Shown: piece by piece, positions 26,633 through 35,300 of the stretch | Layout of the letters: the number at the start of each line of letters is the position of its first letter | How positions within the stretch are numbered: position 1 is the first letter of the stretch | Assembly: GCF_024171605.1 (NCBI RefSeq) | Contig: NZ_JALKAA010000006.1 | Location: forward strand, 62,001-126,000 | Direction of reading: 5' to 3' | DNA: 64,000 nt | DNA from: Pontibacter sp. HSC-36F09 | GTDB lineage: Bacteria; Bacteroidota; Bacteroidia; Cytophagales; Hymenobacteraceae | Translations under genes and position numbers: made by a program | Notes under the pieces: model-generated | What the model was told of the DNA's origin: nothing | Database searches by the model: none | Seen by the model: the letters and a program-made list of their open reading frames with translations, nothing else

Positions 26633-27151
26633 CTATTCCTTCACCGGATGTGTTTCCAGGTATGCTGAGGTGTAAGGATGTTCCTTAGCTACTCCTTCAG
26701 ACATGATGTGCATCACAGTCCAGCCTCTTTCTTTAAGATAGTCCGAGATGATGGCGCGATGGCACCGCCACCACACGGCTTCGGAACACATGTAGGCGGT
26801 TCGCTTCTGGGCGGCGAGCTCCGTCAACTTCGCTATTGCATCTTCAAATTCCTTGGTTTCAGCGTAGTCGGCATAGCCGCGGAAAGATTCGCTCCTCCAG
26901 ACAGTGTGGGGTGAGTCAGGCCGGGGCTTTCTGCGGCCGCCCAACTCCTGCTCGGGCATATAGCGGATACCAGCCTCGGGCAGGTAAGTCTCCAGGGCAG
27001 ATACGTTGAATTGCGGGTACTTTTTAGAGCCAGGATAACGGCGCACATCCACCAGCACCTCAATCTGAAACGACTGTAACGCTGCCACAAATTCCTCAGG
27101 GCTTCTGGTAGAGTGACCGAATGTCCAGATGGTGTTATTGGTTGCTGACAT
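26633..27151 (-). CDS. DUF488 family protein
   Basis: 172 residues with the family signature at the N-terminus (WTFGHSTRSPEEFVAAL, then VLVDVRRYPGSKKYPQFN) and later YADYAETKEFEDAIAKL, CSEAVWWRCHRAIISDYL. The Cys-Trp-Arg-Cys-His grouping is conserved and may bind metal or act catalytically. The family resembles the KTSC/DUF488 nucleic-acid-associated proteins by analogy only; no role is proven. It is in a minus-strand series of stress-associated small genes. The 270-base gap before OsmC (26363-26632) shows no gene. Confidence 0.9.
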   Translation of the reverse strand: MSATNNTIWTFGHSTRSPEEFVAALQSFQIEVLVDVRRYPGSKKYPQFNVSALETYLPEAGIRYMPEQELGGRRKPRPDSPHTVWRSESFRGYADYAETKEFEDAIAKLTELAAQKRTAYMCSEAVWWRCHRAIISDYLKERGWTVMHIMSEGVAKEHPYTSAYLETHPVKE

Positions 27152-27218
27152 ATGTGTTTCTCTTCCCGTTAAAAAAATCTATACCTCTTTGCTAAAAATG
27201 GCTGCCTGCCAAAGGGCG

Positions 27219-27620
27219 CTACGAGATCGCTTTCACGCCAGCCCCGGCTACCGTTTGGTCATTCTCTACGGTGCTGCCCGACACACCGATGGCGCCTATA
27301 ACCTCTCCTTTGCCATCCGTAACCGGAATACCTCCTGGAAACGTAATTAAGCCGCCATTAGAGTGCTCGATGTTGTAGAGGGAGCCGCCGGGCTGCGAGG
27401 CCTTCCCCAGATCGCCGGTGGGCATGTCGAAGAAGCGGGCAGTTCTGGCTTTGCGGATAGAAATGTCGACGGAACCCAGCCAGGCACCGTCCATACGGGC
27501 GAAGGCCGTTAGGTTTGCGCCGGCATCCACCACGGCAATGTTCATTTTAAGGTTCAGCTCCTGCGCTTTCTCCTTCGCTGCCTGTACGGCCTGCTGCGCT
27601 TGTTCCAATGTCATTCCCAT
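27219..27620 (-). CDS. HbpS/GlcG-like heme-binding family protein
   Basis: 133 residues: [20 protein letters not shown], then [78 protein letters not shown]. This is the HbpS/GlcG fold, whose best-known member binds heme and modulates an iron-dependent redox sensor. GlcG-type members are found beside glycolate operons, but none is here. The closing GVSGSxxENDQxVA loop is highly conserved. The protein is cytoplasmic, with no signal peptide. Its function is inferred only at family level. Confidence 0.9.
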   Translation of the reverse strand: MGMTLEQAQQAVQAAKEKAQELNLKMNIAVVDAGANLTAFARMDGAWLGSVDISIRKARTARFFDMPTGDLGKASQPGGSLYNIEHSNGGLITFPGGIPVTDGKGEVIGAIGVSGSTVENDQTVAGAGVKAIS

Positions 27621-27780
27621 TTGTTTTCAGATTTTAGTATAGTTGAATAATTCGCTTACCTCTTCATACTATAGGCAGGCCTAAAGGTTGGCAAAAGCGA
27701 CGTGTAGCATTATCAGGTAGAGTGATCAGTAGCAACCTGCGCAGATCATTTCAGGCAGACACGATATTAGAAAGTACTGC

Positions 27781-28164
27781 TTATTCCTTTACAACTTCGG
27801 ACGTTGCAAACTCTTCCATTCTAGTGATCAGGTTATTTTCGACGGTGTATACCTGCACCCATTTTTGCTTCAGTTCTCTTCCCGAGCGCTTTACTCTCTG
27901 ATGCTCCTGCCCTAATACGACCACGTTATTACCTTCCACAATGTATTGCTGCGGTTCAAAACTGATGATCTCCGTGCTTTTGAGAATGCCATTGATAAAC
28001 TTGCGGGCTCCCTCCTTTCCTTCATAAATACCTTTCGGTATAATCTGCGTGCCATGGTAAATCCAAACGGTATCCTCGGAAACTGTTCCTACAAATTCCT
28101 CTACTTCACCGCAACTAAAGGCGGTAAACATTTTTTCTACCACTGCTTTCGCTAAATTTTCCAT
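27781..28164 (-). CDS. SnoaL-like/NTF2-fold protein
   Basis: 127 residues, cone-shaped alpha+beta (NTF2-like) fold: MENLAKAVVEKMFTAFSCGEVEEFVGTVSEDTVWIYHG, then GIYEGKEGARKFINGILKSTEI, VVVLGQEHQRVKRSGRELKQKWVQVYTVENNLITRMEEF. The order and spacing match SnoaL_2 proteins, a large group of isomerase- or hydrolase-like small proteins of mostly unknown substrates. No catalytic Asp/His pair can be assigned with confidence. It is monocistronic between small stress genes and a porin. The downstream gap (28165-28456) has two TATACCT motif copies and no gene. Confidence 0.88.
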   Translation of the reverse strand: MENLAKAVVEKMFTAFSCGEVEEFVGTVSEDTVWIYHGTQIIPKGIYEGKEGARKFINGILKSTEIISFEPQQYIVEGNNVVVLGQEHQRVKRSGRELKQKWVQVYTVENNLITRMEEFATSEVVKE

Positions 28165-28456
28165 TTCTGTCCTTTTAACTTAGTTCTATACCAATCCCAT
28201 ACCCTGGGTTCACAATGCACTTCTTAACGTCCTTTATTAAAATACCCCGGAATCGTTCGCTTAATCTTTTCCTGCTCTGGAATCTTTGGCTCCGGTGGAC
28301 TGTCTATACCTGAGCCCTTCCCCAAACTTGAACAAGGTATACCTATCACTTTCCTGTAAGGGTGAATCATCCGACGGGAAGAGCGGGCGGAAAGTAGGTT
28401 ATACCCAGAGCAGGATCATGTCGGCTTCAGAGGGTGTGGCGATGATCGTGAGACCG

Positions 28457-29695
28457 TTATGGCTCGTTGAGTACGCTACCAGAAATGGTATGAGAAAAGA
28501 AATACATAAATGAAAACTGTACTCTAATGGCAGAAGACTCAAAACCATCGCTGAAATTATTTCTCTTTCCCCATTGCAGTTCCGCGCCTGTTGTTATTTT
28601 CGGGATTGGCTCGTGCAACAAACTAAGAGTAGCATAGTGGCCATCCCTAAAAGCATTGCCTGCCTGCGCATCCGAGTTGTAAATACGCACCCTTGAATAG
28701 CCCATGATACTCCTCCATTTGCTGGTCCATTTTTGTTCCAGGAAGGCAAATCCACCTACAACGGGTAATGCAACTCCCAAAAGCGGCGTGGTGGGATCGT
28801 CGAAATTGTTGTCGATGCCAACATCAGGACCTGCATCAATTAAATGGCTCTCTATCCCTTTGCCATAGACCAGTTGCCCTTTGAAAAGGCTCTTAGCCCT
28901 TAGCTGCTGTACAGAACTGAAGTTAAACCCCCACCCTATTTCTTCCCCGGTCAGGTCGATTGGCGCCGGGACAGTGTTTTTCCACCTGATCCATTTTAAA
29001 ATACCGGCCAATTCAATATATCCGTTCCAGGCCTTTCTGCGGTATTCGGCTGCAAGGTCCGGCACCACAAACGCCGCCTTTACATTTTGCAGTTCTATCC
29101 TGTCGGCATAAATACCTTCATCAGAACTAGCGCCGGGTCGTTCCAAACCTATCGCCCATCTGCCCCGCTCACTTACCTGCTTATACTGTACCTGAACGGA
29201 TCGCAGCAAGGTCAGGCTAGGAGGCGCGCCAAAGTCCAGTGTGAAGGGCTGAACCTCAGAATCTGTAAATGCGCTTTCGGCGTGCCCAACCGTAAACCTC
29301 CCTATTTCAACATAGGCTTTCCGGAAGTGCAGGGTAGTCTGACCGATATCCGGACCTACTCCAAAAAGATCGAACTCCAAAATGGCCTTAAGCTGACCCA
29401 GGGGAGTCTGCGACTGACCTTTGAAGCCAAACCTTGTCTGGCGAACGCTGAAATAGATCCTTCCATCCGGCGCAAACTGGTCTTTATACTGGGGCAGTTT
29501 GGTTACGCGTAATATATCAAACCAATCGGGGTCAGCCTGATCAAAATTATAGCCGATATCTGTCTTGAAATACCCATATATGCCAATGCTTCTTTCCTGC
29601 TCCTGGGCGTTTGCCTGACTTATACCCAACAGAAAGAGCAGCAGCTGCAATACCTGCAGAGGCTTTAAGCATTGCGGAAATCTGAAGTGACTCAT
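28457..29695 (-). CDS. DcaP-like outer-membrane porin
   Basis: 412 residues with a signal peptide (about 1-30, cleavage after QANA), followed by IGIYGYFKTDIGYNF, RQTRFGFKGQSQTPLGQLKAILEFDLFG, TLHFRKAYVEIGRFTVGHAESAF and late antiparallel strands, as in DcaP-family trimeric porins. DcaP of Acinetobacter takes up negatively charged aromatic acids and small peptides, which fits the aromatic catabolic genes 6 kb upstream, although this is context only. The last strand (IRVQFSFMYFF) would normally end the protein. Here a 12-residue tail (SHTISGSVLNEP) follows, possibly from loss of the original stop. Confidence 0.85.
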   Translation of the reverse strand: MSHFRFPQCLKPLQVLQLLLFLLGISQANAQEQERSIGIYGYFKTDIGYNFDQADPDWFDILRVTKLPQYKDQFAPDGRIYFSVRQTRFGFKGQSQTPLGQLKAILEFDLFGVGPDIGQTTLHFRKAYVEIGRFTVGHAESAFTDSEVQPFTLDFGAPPSLTLLRSVQVQYKQVSERGRWAIGLERPGASSDEGIYADRIELQNVKAAFVVPDLAAEYRRKAWNGYIELAGILKWIRWKNTVPAPIDLTGEEIGWGFNFSSVQQLRAKSLFKGQLVYGKGIESHLIDAGPDVGIDNNFDDPTTPLLGVALPVVGGFAFLEQKWTSKWRSIMGYSRVRIYNSDAQAGNAFRDGHYATLSLLHEPIPKITTGAELQWGKRNNFSDGFESSAIRVQFSFMYFFSHTISGSVLNEP

Positions 29696-29749
29696 GCAGT
29701 AGTAAGGATCAGTTAGATAACCTCATCCGGATATAATTCCACGACCGTT

Positions 29750-29979
29750 ATTTGCTTCTAGCCTCCTGCTACACCAAAGCGCGCCTGCAACTATGGGCTT
29801 ACTGTATTGTCCCGATACAAACGTCGCAGGTAATACCGCCACCACAGGCCACAGTAAAGCAAGGGCCCATACTCAAACAGATAGAGTTTATGTCTTCTTG
29901 CTGCCGTGGCCCCGCTTATGACAAAGGCAAAAGTGCCAGCCACGTCAAGAAAGGTGTAAAGCGAGTATAACTCGTCCAT
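29750..29979 (-). pseudogene. Broken TRIC/UPF0126-type channel gene (YicG-like)
   Basis: Starting at 29979 the frame reads MDELYSLYTFLDVAGTFAFVISGATAARRHKLYLF, the N-terminus of the TRIC/UPF0126 membrane protein family (two three-helix repeats, cation-conducting). The next expected helix appears in another frame as TVACGGGITCDVCIGTIQ (around 29803-29840), matching the family motif GGGxxRD. It is followed at once by stops in that frame. So there is a frameshift with a short deletion and no second repeat: a truncated, decayed gene of about 230 bases, 18 bases before the amidohydrolase stop. Confidence 0.7.
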
Positions 29980-29997
29980 TCTGCTGCTCCGGGCCTT

Positions 29998-31263
29998 TTA
30001 ATGGAACCAGGCTACAGCAGCTGTCATCATCGACTGTAAACCAGTTTTCAGGGTTGGGTGTATGACGGGCGCAAACTTGGGTGAGTGGTTACTGGGTATA
30101 GCATTTATCCGGTCTGCTTTCTTGGCCTCCAGATAGGTTTGGGGATCGGTTCCGCCTACAAACCAAAAAACATAAGGCACACCCCAGTTCCGGCCAAAAA
30201 TACTGAAGTCCTCGCTGGCAGATGCTGGTTTCGTCTCAAATGCCTTGTCGCCAAATTGCATTTTGAAGGCTTCCACCACTCTGGCGGTGGCTTCGGCATC
30301 GTTTACTGTCATCGGGTAACTGACGAGTTCGGTAAACTCAGGATCTCTTGGGGCATTGGAAGCGGCACATTCTGCACAGCAGATCCGTTTTACCGCAGAA
30401 AGGATGTGATCCTTTACACTGTCGTTGAAGGTGCGGATGTTCAGTTTGAGCGTGGCCTCCTCTGGGATGATATTTTCTTTTGTGCCTGCCTGCAGGGCTC
30501 CTACAGTCAACACGGCATTCTCTATCGGGGCCACCTCACGGGAAATAATGGTCTGCAGGCGCATGGTAGTGGCCGCCGCCATCACCACCGGGTCGATGGA
30601 AGTATGGGGTTGGGAGCCATGTGAGCCACGCCCAAAAAGCCTTACTTTCAGGCTATTGCCGGCCGATAAAATGGTGCCGCTGCGATACTTGACAGTGCCG
30701 GCTTCGCCCACCATCACATGCTGCCCCAGGATGATGTCCGGTTTGGGGAACCGCTCCATCATGCCATCGTCTATCATGCTTTGGGCGCCGCGTCCTACTT
30801 CTTCGCCCGGTTGGAAAACGGCCATCAGCGTCCCACTCCACAGGTCTCTGTTTTCTGAAAACAATCTGGCCGCGCCCATCAGCCAGGTAACGTGCAGGTC
30901 GTGGCCACATACATGCGACACCCCAACCTCTGTTCCTTCTTCGTCTCTGGCTATTTTCGTACTGGCATAAGGCAAGCCGGTGTCTTCGGTTACAGGCAGT
31001 GCATCCATATCTGCCCGAAGCATCACAACCGGCCCGTCGCCATTCTGTAAAATACCTACCACACCGGTTACTCCTATACCTGTCGAAACCTCAAATTGGT
31101 ATCTGCTCAGGTAATCCGCAGCGATTTTAGCTGTCCGTAACTCTTCCATTGACAGCTCCGGGTTCTGGTGAATGTCCTTGTAGATCTCTTCGAGTTCGGG
31201 CAGGAGTTGCTCAATAGAACTGTCCATTCTGTCATTAAAGGCTTTGATTTTAGGGATCTCCAT
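29998..31263 (-). CDS. M20D family amidohydrolase (HipO/N-acyl amino acid hydrolase-like)
   Basis: 421 residues. Metal ligands typical of the M20D subfamily appear in HVCGHDLHVTW (Cys-x-His-Asp), FQPGEEVGRGAQ (Glu pair), QHVMVGEAGTVKY and the distal NHSPKF; the lid domain lies at about 195-320, with SEDFSIFG beyond it. Enzymes of this group hydrolyse N-acyl amino acids (hippurate, indole-acetyl amino acids) in the cytoplasm, releasing the aromatic acid. It follows the MFS gene in the same direction (38 bases), next to the aromatic catabolic operon. The substrate is inferred only by this context. Confidence 0.92.
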   Translation of the reverse strand: MEIPKIKAFNDRMDSSIEQLLPELEEIYKDIHQNPELSMEELRTAKIAADYLSRYQFEVSTGIGVTGVVGILQNGDGPVVMLRADMDALPVTEDTGLPYASTKIARDEEGTEVGVSHVCGHDLHVTWLMGAARLFSENRDLWSGTLMAVFQPGEEVGRGAQSMIDDGMMERFPKPDIILGQHVMVGEAGTVKYRSGTILSAGNSLKVRLFGRGSHGSQPHTSIDPVVMAAATTMRLQTIISREVAPIENAVLTVGALQAGTKENIIPEEATLKLNIRTFNDSVKDHILSAVKRICCAECAASNAPRDPEFTELVSYPMTVNDAEATARVVEAFKMQFGDKAFETKPASASEDFSIFGRNWGVPYVFWFVGGTDPQTYLEAKKADRINAIPSNHSPKFAPVIHPTLKTGLQSMMTAAVAWFH

Positions 31264-31301
31264 AACTATAGCGTTCGTTCGGACTAAAATTTATAATCGG
31301 A

Positions 31302-32768
31302 TTATTCGAGTACTTCTTTTGGTTTCCCCTTCGGGATTGTCATTATGATGGCAATGATGGCCACTACAATCATAAATACGTTGAAGAGCAGCCCAATGCC
31401 TGCCGCATAGCGCACGGTTATGTTATCGGTCCTGCCCAGAAAAAGGTCTGCCATGGGCGGTATACCTTCCATTTCGCTGAGTCCGTAAAAAATGGCTGCA
31501 GAAATGGCGACGCCAAATGCAGCACCCAGCGACGAGGCCATCTTGTAAATGCCGGACGCTGAACCGGCCTTATCACCCGGAACATTACTTAAAGCGGCAT
31601 CCGTAGAGGGAGTGGCATAAAAGCCTAATCCTATACCAAAAAGGGTAAACCCGATGAATGAAACGATGATGTATTGTTCAGCTAATAAAAAGGTAAGACT
31701 GGTGAGTAATATCCCAACCCCTGTTATAAAGCAGCCCATCAGCATGGGTTTTCGTGGTCCCATTCTTTGAAGCAATTTCTCACCTACCCGAATCGTACTG
31801 AGTACGGCCACTAAATACCCGACCGTAATTAAACCTGATTGCAACGAAGACAAGCCCGCTTCGGCCTGCACGAGCGCCAGCGACACAAGAAGCGTTCCGG
31901 CTGCCCCGTTGAGCAGGAAGTTGGACAGCGAGGCACCTGAAAAAGTCTGGTTACTGAACAGTGACAGATCGACAAAGCCGTTTTCACTCCGTTTCTCTAT
32001 CCTCAGAAAGATAATGGTTGAGATGATGAAAACGGCTATACCTGCAAGTACGGCAGGGCTTAACCAGCCAAGGCTGGCACCTTGCCCGATCACGATATTG
32101 ATGGCCAGCATGGCGATAATGAACGCTATTAGCCCGGCCCAATCGAAAGCTTTTTCGTCCGTTTCAGTTGATTTACTTTCCGGAGTGCCTCTTATGAGCA
32201 AATAACTAATAACCGCGACAAGTATGGACAGAATAAAAATCCAGCGCCAACCCATGGTGGAGGCTATCAGGCCACCAAATAACGCACTCAGGCCGGAACC
32301 GCCCCACGAGCCGATGGACCAGAAGCTAAGCGCCCGCTGGCGCTCTTTCCCTTCGTAGTAAGCTTTCATCAGGGCCAGGGTTGCCGGCATGATACAGGCT
32401 GCTGAAAGCCCCTGCAGGATGCGTCCGGCCAGGAGCAACACCGCAGTACCCGTAGGTGAGATGACGATCAGTATGGAGCCGATAACACTCAGCAACAAGC
32501 CGATGTTTGTCAGCTTTACCCTACCTAAACGGTCTGCCAAACCGCCTGCCACCACTATAAAAATTCCCGAGAAAAGCGCTGTGATACTAACGGCCAGGTT
32601 GTTCAGGTCGTAGCTAATCTGTAGGTCTTCCTGCATGGCAGGAGCAATGTTCAGGGTTGTTTGGGCAAAGAGCCAGAACGTAACAACAGCTAAGACAATA
32701 CCTAAAATAAGCTTATCTGTTCCCTGATAGTTTGCGGTGCTAACCTGAGTTTGATTGAGAGAAGCCAT
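31302..32768 (-). CDS. MFS transporter, DHA2 drug:H+ antiporter type
   Basis: 488 residues from the ATG at 32768; the GTG two codons earlier is less likely. Fourteen TM helices are apparent. The signature GGLADRLGRVKLTNIGL between helices 2 and 3 is the MFS loop motif, and ALMKAYYEGKERQRALSFWSIGSWGGSGLSALFGGLI is the drug-exporter motif C region. DHA2 members expel hydrophobic toxic compounds. It is directly downstream of tetR, so it may be controlled by that regulator and export aromatics or metabolic intermediates. The 180-base gap to tetR holds no gene. Confidence 0.92.
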   Translation of the reverse strand: MASLNQTQVSTANYQGTDKLILGIVLAVVTFWLFAQTTLNIAPAMQEDLQISYDLNNLAVSITALFSGIFIVVAGGLADRLGRVKLTNIGLLLSVIGSILIVISPTGTAVLLLAGRILQGLSAACIMPATLALMKAYYEGKERQRALSFWSIGSWGGSGLSALFGGLIASTMGWRWIFILSILVAVISYLLIRGTPESKSTETDEKAFDWAGLIAFIIAMLAINIVIGQGASLGWLSPAVLAGIAVFIISTIIFLRIEKRSENGFVDLSLFSNQTFSGASLSNFLLNGAAGTLLVSLALVQAEAGLSSLQSGLITVGYLVAVLSTIRVGEKLLQRMGPRKPMLMGCFITGVGILLTSLTFLLAEQYIIVSFIGFTLFGIGLGFYATPSTDAALSNVPGDKAGSASGIYKMASSLGAAFGVAISAAIFYGLSEMEGIPPMADLFLGRTDNITVRYAAGIGLLFNVFMIVVAIIAIIMTIPKGKPKEVLE

Positions 32769-32949
32769 ACACACATCATCATTTGATATTTGAACGTAAA
32801 TGGCTGTAAAACAATAATGAAAAAGAATAAAATTACTTTATATTCCACTTGCGCTGTCTCCTTCGCAGGGTTTATGAGCCCGATATCAGGTGCGACTTCA
32901 GGATAGCCAGAGTGCAATAGAACATCGTCCCGTAAAGAGAATGTTCGTG

Positions 32950-33504
32950 TTAATTTTCAGTAGCTGCTCCCTTAAACCTATACTTCTGCTTCATTAACTC
33001 AATCAGTTCTTTCTTCAGGGAATCATCAGGTTGGTGGGCGGCAAAATATTTCCAGATGCCATCGATATGAATCAGTAACAGCTCCGCCTCCATGGCAGGG
33101 TTGCTATACCTTAACGCACCAAAACACTCCGTCAACCTAAGCTGACAGGGGCGCATGAAATTTTCGTGGTAGCGGGATGAGATGGGGTTGAGCGGCATGA
33201 TCTTGTACTGCATGCGCCAGAAGACGGGGTTGGAGCGCGTGAGGTGTATGGGCAGCTCGATCATGCTGTTGATGTAGGCGCTTTCTGAGAGTCCTTTCAG
33301 GTATAGGTTAGTTTCGACAGCGGCGGTTTGGTAGGCTTTTTTGATGATGGTTTCGAGCAAATAATCCTTTGTGCCGTAGTGCTTGAAAATCAGCGCTTCT
33401 GAGGTGTTGGCTTCAGAAGCGATTGATTTAGTGGAAGTGGCCCGAACACCATTCTCCGTAAACAGCTTTAAGGCAGCATCAAGTATGGCCTCTTTCTTAC
33501 TCAT
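32950..33504 (-). CDS. TetR/AcrR family transcriptional regulator
   Basis: 184 residues: an N-terminal HTH, KKEAILDAALKLFTENGVRATSTKSIASEANTSEALIFKHYGTKDYLLE (residues 3-51, the TetR signature), then an all-helical ligand domain. It lies 33 bases after pcaF at the tail of the catabolic operon and 180 bases before the MFS gene. It may sense an aromatic or acyl-CoA ligand and repress the exporter or the operon. No operator could be fixed. The N-terminal HTH frame is complete, and the ATG is immediately preceded by the A/T-rich gap. Confidence 0.9.
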   Translation of the reverse strand: MSKKEAILDAALKLFTENGVRATSTKSIASEANTSEALIFKHYGTKDYLLETIIKKAYQTAAVETNLYLKGLSESAYINSMIELPIHLTRSNPVFWRMQYKIMPLNPISSRYHENFMRPCQLRLTECFGALRYSNPAMEAELLLIHIDGIWKYFAAHQPDDSLKKELIELMKQKYRFKGAATEN

Positions 33505-33537
33505 CAGATTGTAATCAGAAAAATAGCAAAAAGGGTC

Positions 33538-34746
33538 TTATACCCTTTCCAGTATGACGGCATAGCCCTGCCCTACTCCCACGCACATAGTCGCGAGGGC
33601 ATAGCGTTTCTGCTGTCTTTTTAGCGAGAGGGCCGCGCTGTACACGATGCGCGTACCCGACATGCCCAGCGGATGTCCTATGGCAATAGCTCCACCATTC
33701 ACGTTGAGGCGCTCGTCATCATCTGCCAGGCCCCAGGCCCTGGTGCAGGCCAGGCTCTGCGCCGCAAAGGCCTCGTTCAGTTCAATGATATCCATATCAG
33801 CCAGGGTTAAACCTGCTCTTTGCAGCGCTTTCTCAGTGGCTGGCACGGGGCCGATCCCCATGATGCGGGGCTCTACGCCTGCCACAGCCGAACTCACAAT
33901 TCGAGCCAGCGGTTTGAGGTTGTATCGCGCCAGGGCTTCTTCGGAAACGATGTAGGTGGCTGCCGCACCATCGTTCAGGCCGGAGGCGTTTCCGGCTGTC
34001 ACCGTTCCATTGGCTTTGAAGGCGGGCTTCAGTTTGGCTAGGGTCTCCAGGGTGGTGTTTGGTCGTACAAATTCATCTTTGGAAACAATAATCGGTTCGC
34101 CTTTCCGCTGCGGAATCGTGACCGGCATGATCTCTTCTGCCATCGTACCATCCTCTTGCGCTTTGGCCGCTTTCATTTGCGAGAGGTAAGAGAACTTGTC
34201 CTGGTCCTCGCGGGAGATCTCATACATTTCAGCCAAGTTTTCTGCTGTCACGCCCATGGGGTCAGTGCCGTATACCTCCTCCATTTTGGGATTGATGAAG
34301 CGCCAGCCGAAACTGGAGTCGTGCATCTCGGAGTCGTTGCCGAAGGCTTTGCTGGGCTTGGAAACCACCAGGGGGCCGCGCGTCATATGCTCTACACCAC
34401 CGGCTATAAACACATCGCCATCTCCTGCTTTAATAGCCCGTACGGCGTGAATAACGGCCGACATGCCGGAAGCGCACAGGCGATTAACGGTTTCGCCGGG
34501 CACGGTTACCGGCAGACCGGCCAACAGGCCCGCCATGCGGGCCACGTTCCGGTTGTCCTCGCCGGCCTGGTTGTGGCAGCCCAGGATCACATCGTCCACG
34601 GCCTCTTTCGGTATGTCTGGATTCCGGGAAACTAACTCTTTTATGACCATTGCTGCCAGGTCGTCGGTGCGTATGGGCGAAAGTCCGCCGCCCAGCTTTC
34701 CGACCGGTGTCCTGATTCCATCTATGATATAGGCTTGCTTGCTCAT
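33538..34746 (-). CDS. pcaF: 3-oxoadipyl-CoA thiolase
   Basis: 402 residues. The thiolase nucleophile Cys is in VNRLCASGMSAVIHA (about residue 90), the His in IGHPLGMSGTR (about 358) and the second Cys in ATMCVGVGQGYA (about 388). It cleaves 3-oxoadipyl-CoA to succinyl-CoA and acetyl-CoA, the last step of the beta-ketoadipate pathway. Alone it could be a general acetyl-CoA acetyltransferase, but the neighbours (pcaIJ, pcaD, catABC) support PcaF/PaaJ. The N-terminal SKQAYIIDGIRTPVGKLGGGLSPIRTDDL matches the PcaF subgroup. The start ATG is 12 bases after the FUSC stop. Confidence 0.93.
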   Translation of the reverse strand: MSKQAYIIDGIRTPVGKLGGGLSPIRTDDLAAMVIKELVSRNPDIPKEAVDDVILGCHNQAGEDNRNVARMAGLLAGLPVTVPGETVNRLCASGMSAVIHAVRAIKAGDGDVFIAGGVEHMTRGPLVVSKPSKAFGNDSEMHDSSFGWRFINPKMEEVYGTDPMGVTAENLAEMYEISREDQDKFSYLSQMKAAKAQEDGTMAEEIMPVTIPQRKGEPIIVSKDEFVRPNTTLETLAKLKPAFKANGTVTAGNASGLNDGAAATYIVSEEALARYNLKPLARIVSSAVAGVEPRIMGIGPVPATEKALQRAGLTLADMDIIELNEAFAAQSLACTRAWGLADDDERLNVNGGAIAIGHPLGMSGTRIVYSAALSLKRQQKRYALATMCVGVGQGYAVILERV

Positions 34747-34758
34747 GACATTTCTTAA

Positions 34759-35256
34759 TTAACTGGTTTGATCTCTTTTAAGCTTATCAAATAAAAATGA
34801 GGTCGCGCCGGACACGCCGTATCCGATCACACAACCCAACGCAACACATGAGAAACGCTCCACCCCCGCCCAGTTGGACATGGTTTCTTGTTCATGTATC
34901 ACCACTATAACAAGGGCCACCACAGCGGTCCTGGCCACAGACATCAGGTTAAAAAAATGGCAGACCAGAATGGATACCGCAATTCCAACCACCATCATCA
35001 ACACCTGCGGGACCTGAAGCAACACACACAACAGTCCGACACTCGACCCGATCAGGTTCGATTTTACGCGTTCAACCGTGAGTCTGGAAGAGTCCTTTAC
35101 TTCCGGAGACAAGACCAGCAGGATGGAAATCATCGTCCAGTAGAACTCAAACTGTGGGAAAGCCAGGTATAGCATGTAGCCGATCAGGAAGCCAATGGTA
35201 CACCGGATAATGTACAGGACCATGTCTACATCAATGCTATACCTCTTGACTGCCAT
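34759..35256 (-). CDS. Half-size FUSC/aromatic acid exporter-like membrane protein
   Basis: 165 residues with about four to five TM helices (VLYIIRCTIGFLIGYMLYLAF, FYWTMISILLVLSPEV, IGSSVGLLCVLLQV, AVVALVIVVIHEQ, GCVIGYGVSGATSFLF). The core LTVERVKSNLIGSSVGLLC is the FUSC signature, in which AaeB-type pumps carry R-x-xG-T near a pore helix. Typical FUSC proteins are longer, with a large cytoplasmic domain and a second repeat. This is one membrane half and might pair as a dimer. It lies inside the catechol operon between pcaIJ and pcaF, suggesting export of pathway acids; that role is inferred. Confidence 0.7.
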   Translation of the reverse strand: MAVKRYSIDVDMVLYIIRCTIGFLIGYMLYLAFPQFEFYWTMISILLVLSPEVKDSSRLTVERVKSNLIGSSVGLLCVLLQVPQVLMMVVGIAVSILVCHFFNLMSVARTAVVALVIVVIHEQETMSNWAGVERFSCVALGCVIGYGVSGATSFLFDKLKRDQTS

Positions 35257-35300
35257 CTGTGCGGTTCTCCTTTACATAATTGAGCGGCGCGGGCCCATTT

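Noticed and set aside
32950-33504. TetR gene as the specific repressor of the cat operon
   Set aside because: Position alone allows it to regulate the MFS exporter instead; the AraC-type gene upstream of catB is the better candidate, and no operator was found for TetR.
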